Part shown: positions 4,425 to 6,699 of the stretch, piece after piece
How positions within the stretch are numbered: position 1 is the stretch's first letter
How the letters are laid out: each line of letters begins with the position of its first letter
NCBI GenBank assembly: GCA_946624395.1
Contig: CAMORY010000086.1
Location: 1-6,699 of the forward strand
Source of the DNA: an uncultured Clostridia bacterium
Lineage (GTDB): Bacteria; Bacillota; Clostridia; Christensenellales; Borkfalkiaceae
Reading direction: 5' to 3'
Length of the DNA stretch: 6,699 nt
Translations under genes and position numbers: made by a program
Notes under the pieces: model-generated
Told to the model about the DNA's origin: nothing
Seen by the model: only the letters and a program-made list of their open reading frames with translations
Database searches by the model: none

Positions 4425-6470
4425 ATGAAACTTTTAGACTGCTACGTTTCATCTTTCGGCAACCTTAAAGATTTTGCCTATAAGTTCGGCGACAAACTCA
4501 ACACCGTAAAGGAAGAAAACGGCTGGGGTAAAAGCACGTTCGCTTCTTTTATAAAAGCGATGTTTTACGGGCTGGACGACGCAAAGCGCACCATCGAAGA
4601 TAACGAGCGCAAGCGTTTTACGCCGTGGAATTCCACGGAAAAATTCGGCGGCAGCCTTACTTTCGAGTGGGGCGGAAAGCCGTACAAAGTGGAACGGTTT
4701 TTCGGCGCTAAATCGTCGGAAGACACGGTGAAACTGTACGATATAAACTCTGGTAAAACCTATACCGAAGGCAGTGCGGTGGAAGACTTGGGCAAGCGCA
4801 TTTTCAGTATAGACGAAGAAGGGTTCTTATCCACGACCTATTTTTCCCAGAAAGATTTTGAAATAAAAAGCAATTCGAGTATAACGTCCAAGTTCAACGA
4901 AGTAAGCGAAGTCAGCGACCCCGAAGCGTTCGATAAAGCGATGAAAACGCTTGACGACAGGATAAAAGAATTAAAAGCGCGCGGCGACAAGGGCAGAATT
5001 GCCGAGTTAAAGCGCCAAATTATCGCGGCAGACGACGAAGAAGAGCGGATAAAGCGTTCCGTTCAGGCGGTAGACGGGTTAAAGAAAGACCTTGAAACGC
5101 TGGAAGAAGAGAGCGCGGCGCTCGATAAAAACATAAAAGAACTAACGGTAAAACTTCAGGCGGCGGGAAAGAGAGAAGCGCACACCTTGCGTAAACAACG
5201 CTACGCCGCGGTAAACGCGGAACTTGCGGATTTAAACGGCAGAGTTTCGGCGGCGGAAAAAACGCTTAACGGCAAGCCGCTATCTCTGTCGCAGATTTCC
5301 GATTGCGAACGTTGTATGCTTAATTTGCGCGACGTTTCCGCAAAGGAAGAAGCGGCGTTATCCGATATTGAAAGTTATGATAACGGCGTTTTTTCTGGCG
5401 GCAAGTGCGAAAAGTCGGAAAAATTAGCGCCTTGGCTACAGTACGCTTTAATCGCGGCGGCAATTTTATTTGTTGTGGCGGGCGCGGCGCTGTCGGCTTT
5501 GGGTATGCTTTGGGGGCTTGCGTTTTTGGCTGTGGGCTTTATATGCGGCGCGGCTGTTGCGATATATTTACTGTCCGTAAAGAACGGAACTTTGCGCGAG
5601 AAACAGGGTGTTTCCGCGATAAAGGAAATTTACGAGCGGAAAAAGCGCGAAGCGGAAGAATATAAAGACGGAAGAATAAAACTAACGCAAGGGCTTGACG
5701 CCTTTTTTGCCGAATTCGTGTTTTCGGCGGGTGGTAATACGTACGAACGGAAAGTCGCGGCGCTTAAGGACGCAGTCAAAACGCGTGAAGAGTGTGCGGA
5801 GAAGATAGCCAAGGCGCAAGCGGAAATAAAAGAACTTGAAGCGGCTGGCGTAGAAGGTGAAGGTGCGGCGGATAGTATTGACAGTGTTTCGGAACTTAAC
5901 GATAAACTTAAAACCGCAACCGAGTGGTACAAAACCAAGGTAAGCGAAGCGGAACGGGTGAAAATGCGGATAAACGCGTTGGAATCGGCAACTGACGCCC
6001 TGTTCGACGCGGAAAACAGGAAAGCGCGGCTTAAAGAAGAACTTGCGGATAGCGAAAAGCGGCTTAAAACGCTTATGCTTACCGCGGAATATCTTAAAGA
6101 CGCCGACGAAACGCTTAAAATAAAATACCGCGCGCCTTTGCAGGACAGCCTTAATAAGTACGTGAAACTGATATCTGGCAAAGATATAGCCGTTTCTATA
6201 GATACGGATATGAAAGTTTCGGTAAGTATCACGGGTGCGGAGCGCGAAACGGAATATTTCAGCAAAGGCTACCGCAACCTTTTTGAAATTTGCAAGCGGT
6301 TTGCGCTTACCGACATACTGTTTACGGGTGAAAAGCCGTTTATAATATTAGACGACCCCTTTTCAGACCTTGACGACGAGAAGGTGGCGGCGGCGACGGA
6401 ACTTATCAAAAAACTTGCGGAAGAATATCAGATTTTATATTTTATCTGCCACGAATCCCGCCGCGCATAA
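4425..6470 (+). CDS. SbcC/Rad50-like coiled-coil ATPase with central membrane helices (YhaN type)
   Basis: This 681-residue protein has ABC-ATPase halves at its two ends, as in Rad50/SbcC/YhaN. The N-terminal half has the Walker A ENGWGKST (31-38), with E30 where a Gly or Ala is usual. The C-terminal half has a signature-like FSKGYRNLFEICKRFAL (612-628), Walker B with D-loop FIILDDPFSDLDD (639-651) and an H-loop His (H676). The residue after the Walker B Asp is Asp, as in RecF-like proteins, not Glu. Heptad-rich arms occupy about 170-315 and 390-570. Between them are two hydrophobic helices, about 337-358 and 362-384, where SbcC carries a zinc hook; no CxxC hook is present. This matches YhaN-type proteins, which are much larger (B. 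subtilis YhaN is over 900 residues). It should tether the nuclease complex to the membrane. The gene starts 1 nt after the nuclease stop, with GGGGGA (4411-4416) 8 nt upstream, so translation is probably coupled. Confidence 0.88.
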   Translation: MKLLDCYVSSFGNLKDFAYKFGDKLNTVKEENGWGKSTFASFIKAMFYGLDDAKRTIEDNERKRFTPWNSTEKFGGSLTFEWGGKPYKVERFFGAKSSEDTVKLYDINSGKTYTEGSAVEDLGKRIFSIDEEGFLSTTYFSQKDFEIKSNSSITSKFNEVSEVSDPEAFDKAMKTLDDRIKELKARGDKGRIAELKRQIIAADDEEERIKRSVQAVDGLKKDLETLEEESAALDKNIKELTVKLQAAGKREAHTLRKQRYAAVNAELADLNGRVSAAEKTLNGKPLSLSQISDCERCMLNLRDVSAKEEAALSDIESYDNGVFSGGKCEKSEKLAPWLQYALIAAAILFVVAGAALSALGMLWGLAFLAVGFICGAAVAIYLLSVKNGTLREKQGVSAIKEIYERKKREAEEYKDGRIKLTQGLDAFFAEFVFSAGGNTYERKVAALKDAVKTREECAEKIAKAQAEIKELEAAGVEGEGAADSIDSVSELNDKLKTATEWYKTKVSEAERVKMRINALESATDALFDAENRKARLKEELADSEKRLKTLMLTAEYLKDADETLKIKYRAPLQDSLNKYVKLISGKDIAVSIDTDMKVSVSITGAERETEYFSKGYRNLFEICKRFALTDILFTGEKPFIILDDPFSDLDDEKVAAATELIKKLAEEYQILYFICHESRRA

Positions 6471-6524
6471 CGCGCACGGCGCACGTACACACATAGAAAA
6501 ATCACTTACAAGAAGGAAGACAAG

Positions 6525-6699
6525 ATGGAAATAATCGACGCACACGCGCATATATACCCCGCAAAGATAGCGGAAAAGGCGACGGAAGCCATAGGCGCGT
6601 TTTACGATATAAAAATGGCTATGCCCGCGGGCGTTCCCGAAAGGCTTATAGAAAACGGCAGAAAAACTGGGATTTCCCGTTTCGTGGTACAATCCTGCG
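6525..6699 (+). CDS. Amidohydrolase-family protein (5' part only)
   Basis: Fifty-eight codons are visible before the window ends. The product begins MEIIDAHAHIYP, where HAH (7-9... DAHAH at 5-9) is the N-terminal metal-binding HxH of the amidohydrolase superfamily, seen in Amidohydro_2 (decarboxylase/lactonase-like) and TatD-like TIM-barrel hydrolases. The region GISRFVVQSC (49-58) fits the first beta strand after the opening helices of an Amidohydro_2 barrel. The later metal ligands and catalytic Asp are outside the window, so substrate and reaction cannot be stated. AAGGA (6513-6517) lies 7 nt before the ATG. The 54-base gap after the ATPase gene has no terminator or clear promoter, so read-through from the SbcD/SbcC-like pair is possible, though a functional link is not implied. 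Confidence 0.78.
   Translation, partial: MEIIDAHAHIYPAKIAEKATEAIGAFYDIKMAMPAGVPERLIENGRKTGISRFVVQSC

Noticed and set aside
5630..6265. Long minus-strand open frame of 211 codons, very rich in Ser and Ala
   Set aside because: It lies wholly antisense to the coiled-coil arm of the ATPase gene. The Ser/Ala/Leu richness is the mirror of Glu/Lys/Ala codons, and it matches no recognisable domain.
6460..6480. GC-rich hairpin (GCCGCGC with GCG plus CGGC) across the ATPase stop codon, considered as a terminator
   Set aside because: It has a 2-nt bulge and no T run after it; the following bases are mixed. It is not supported as an intrinsic terminator.
6435..6692. Minus-strand open frame of 85 codons at the right edge
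   Set aside because: It is antisense to the end of the ATPase gene and to the amidohydrolase start, which have clear motifs and a Shine-Dalgarno.

Overview
This looks like chromosomal DNA from an anaerobic Bacillota of the class Clostridia, probably an uncultured gut-type lineage. The basis is protein flavour (an XRE regulator with a membrane tail, a GT8 glycosyltransferase beside a PlsC-like acyltransferase, a YhaO/YhaN-like pair), strong Shine-Dalgarno sites, sigma-A-type promoters with 17-bp spacers, AT-rich intergenic DNA and heavy use of ATA and AAC codons. No plasmid, phage, transposon, CRISPR, tRNA or rRNA signal was seen.

Layout. On the minus strand at the left edge lies the 5' part of a helix-turn-helix regulator gene with a C-terminal membrane region. 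Its promoter sits so close to the ATG that the mRNA should be leaderless, and a perfect 14-bp palindrome lies inside that promoter. The 287-bp divergent intergenic region (403-689) also holds four GTAGAA/TTCTAC elements in nested mirror order, a second promoter, and a leader of about 100 nt that can form hairpins. From this second promoter a three-gene unit runs rightwards: a GT8 glycosyltransferase, a lysophospholipid acyltransferase-family protein, and a small membrane protein resembling the CrtO acyltransferase family. It ends at a clear intrinsic terminator (3209-3241). The content suggests synthesis or acylation of a membrane glycolipid; that is inference.

A second promoter-led unit follows (promoter 3255-3283). 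It encodes a SbcD/YhaO-like metallophosphoesterase and, 1 nt after its stop, a SbcC/YhaN-like coiled-coil ATPase with two membrane helices in mid-protein. Together they should form a membrane-anchored Mre11/Rad50-type DNA-processing complex. After 54 bases with no terminator, an amidohydrolase-type gene with an HAH metal motif starts and runs off the right edge.

Most of the window is ordinary housekeeping or accessory DNA. The points most worth a second look are the divergent control region, the glycosyltransferase plus two acyltransferase-like genes, and the compact membrane-anchored SbcCD-like pair. I did not find a clearly unprecedented system.
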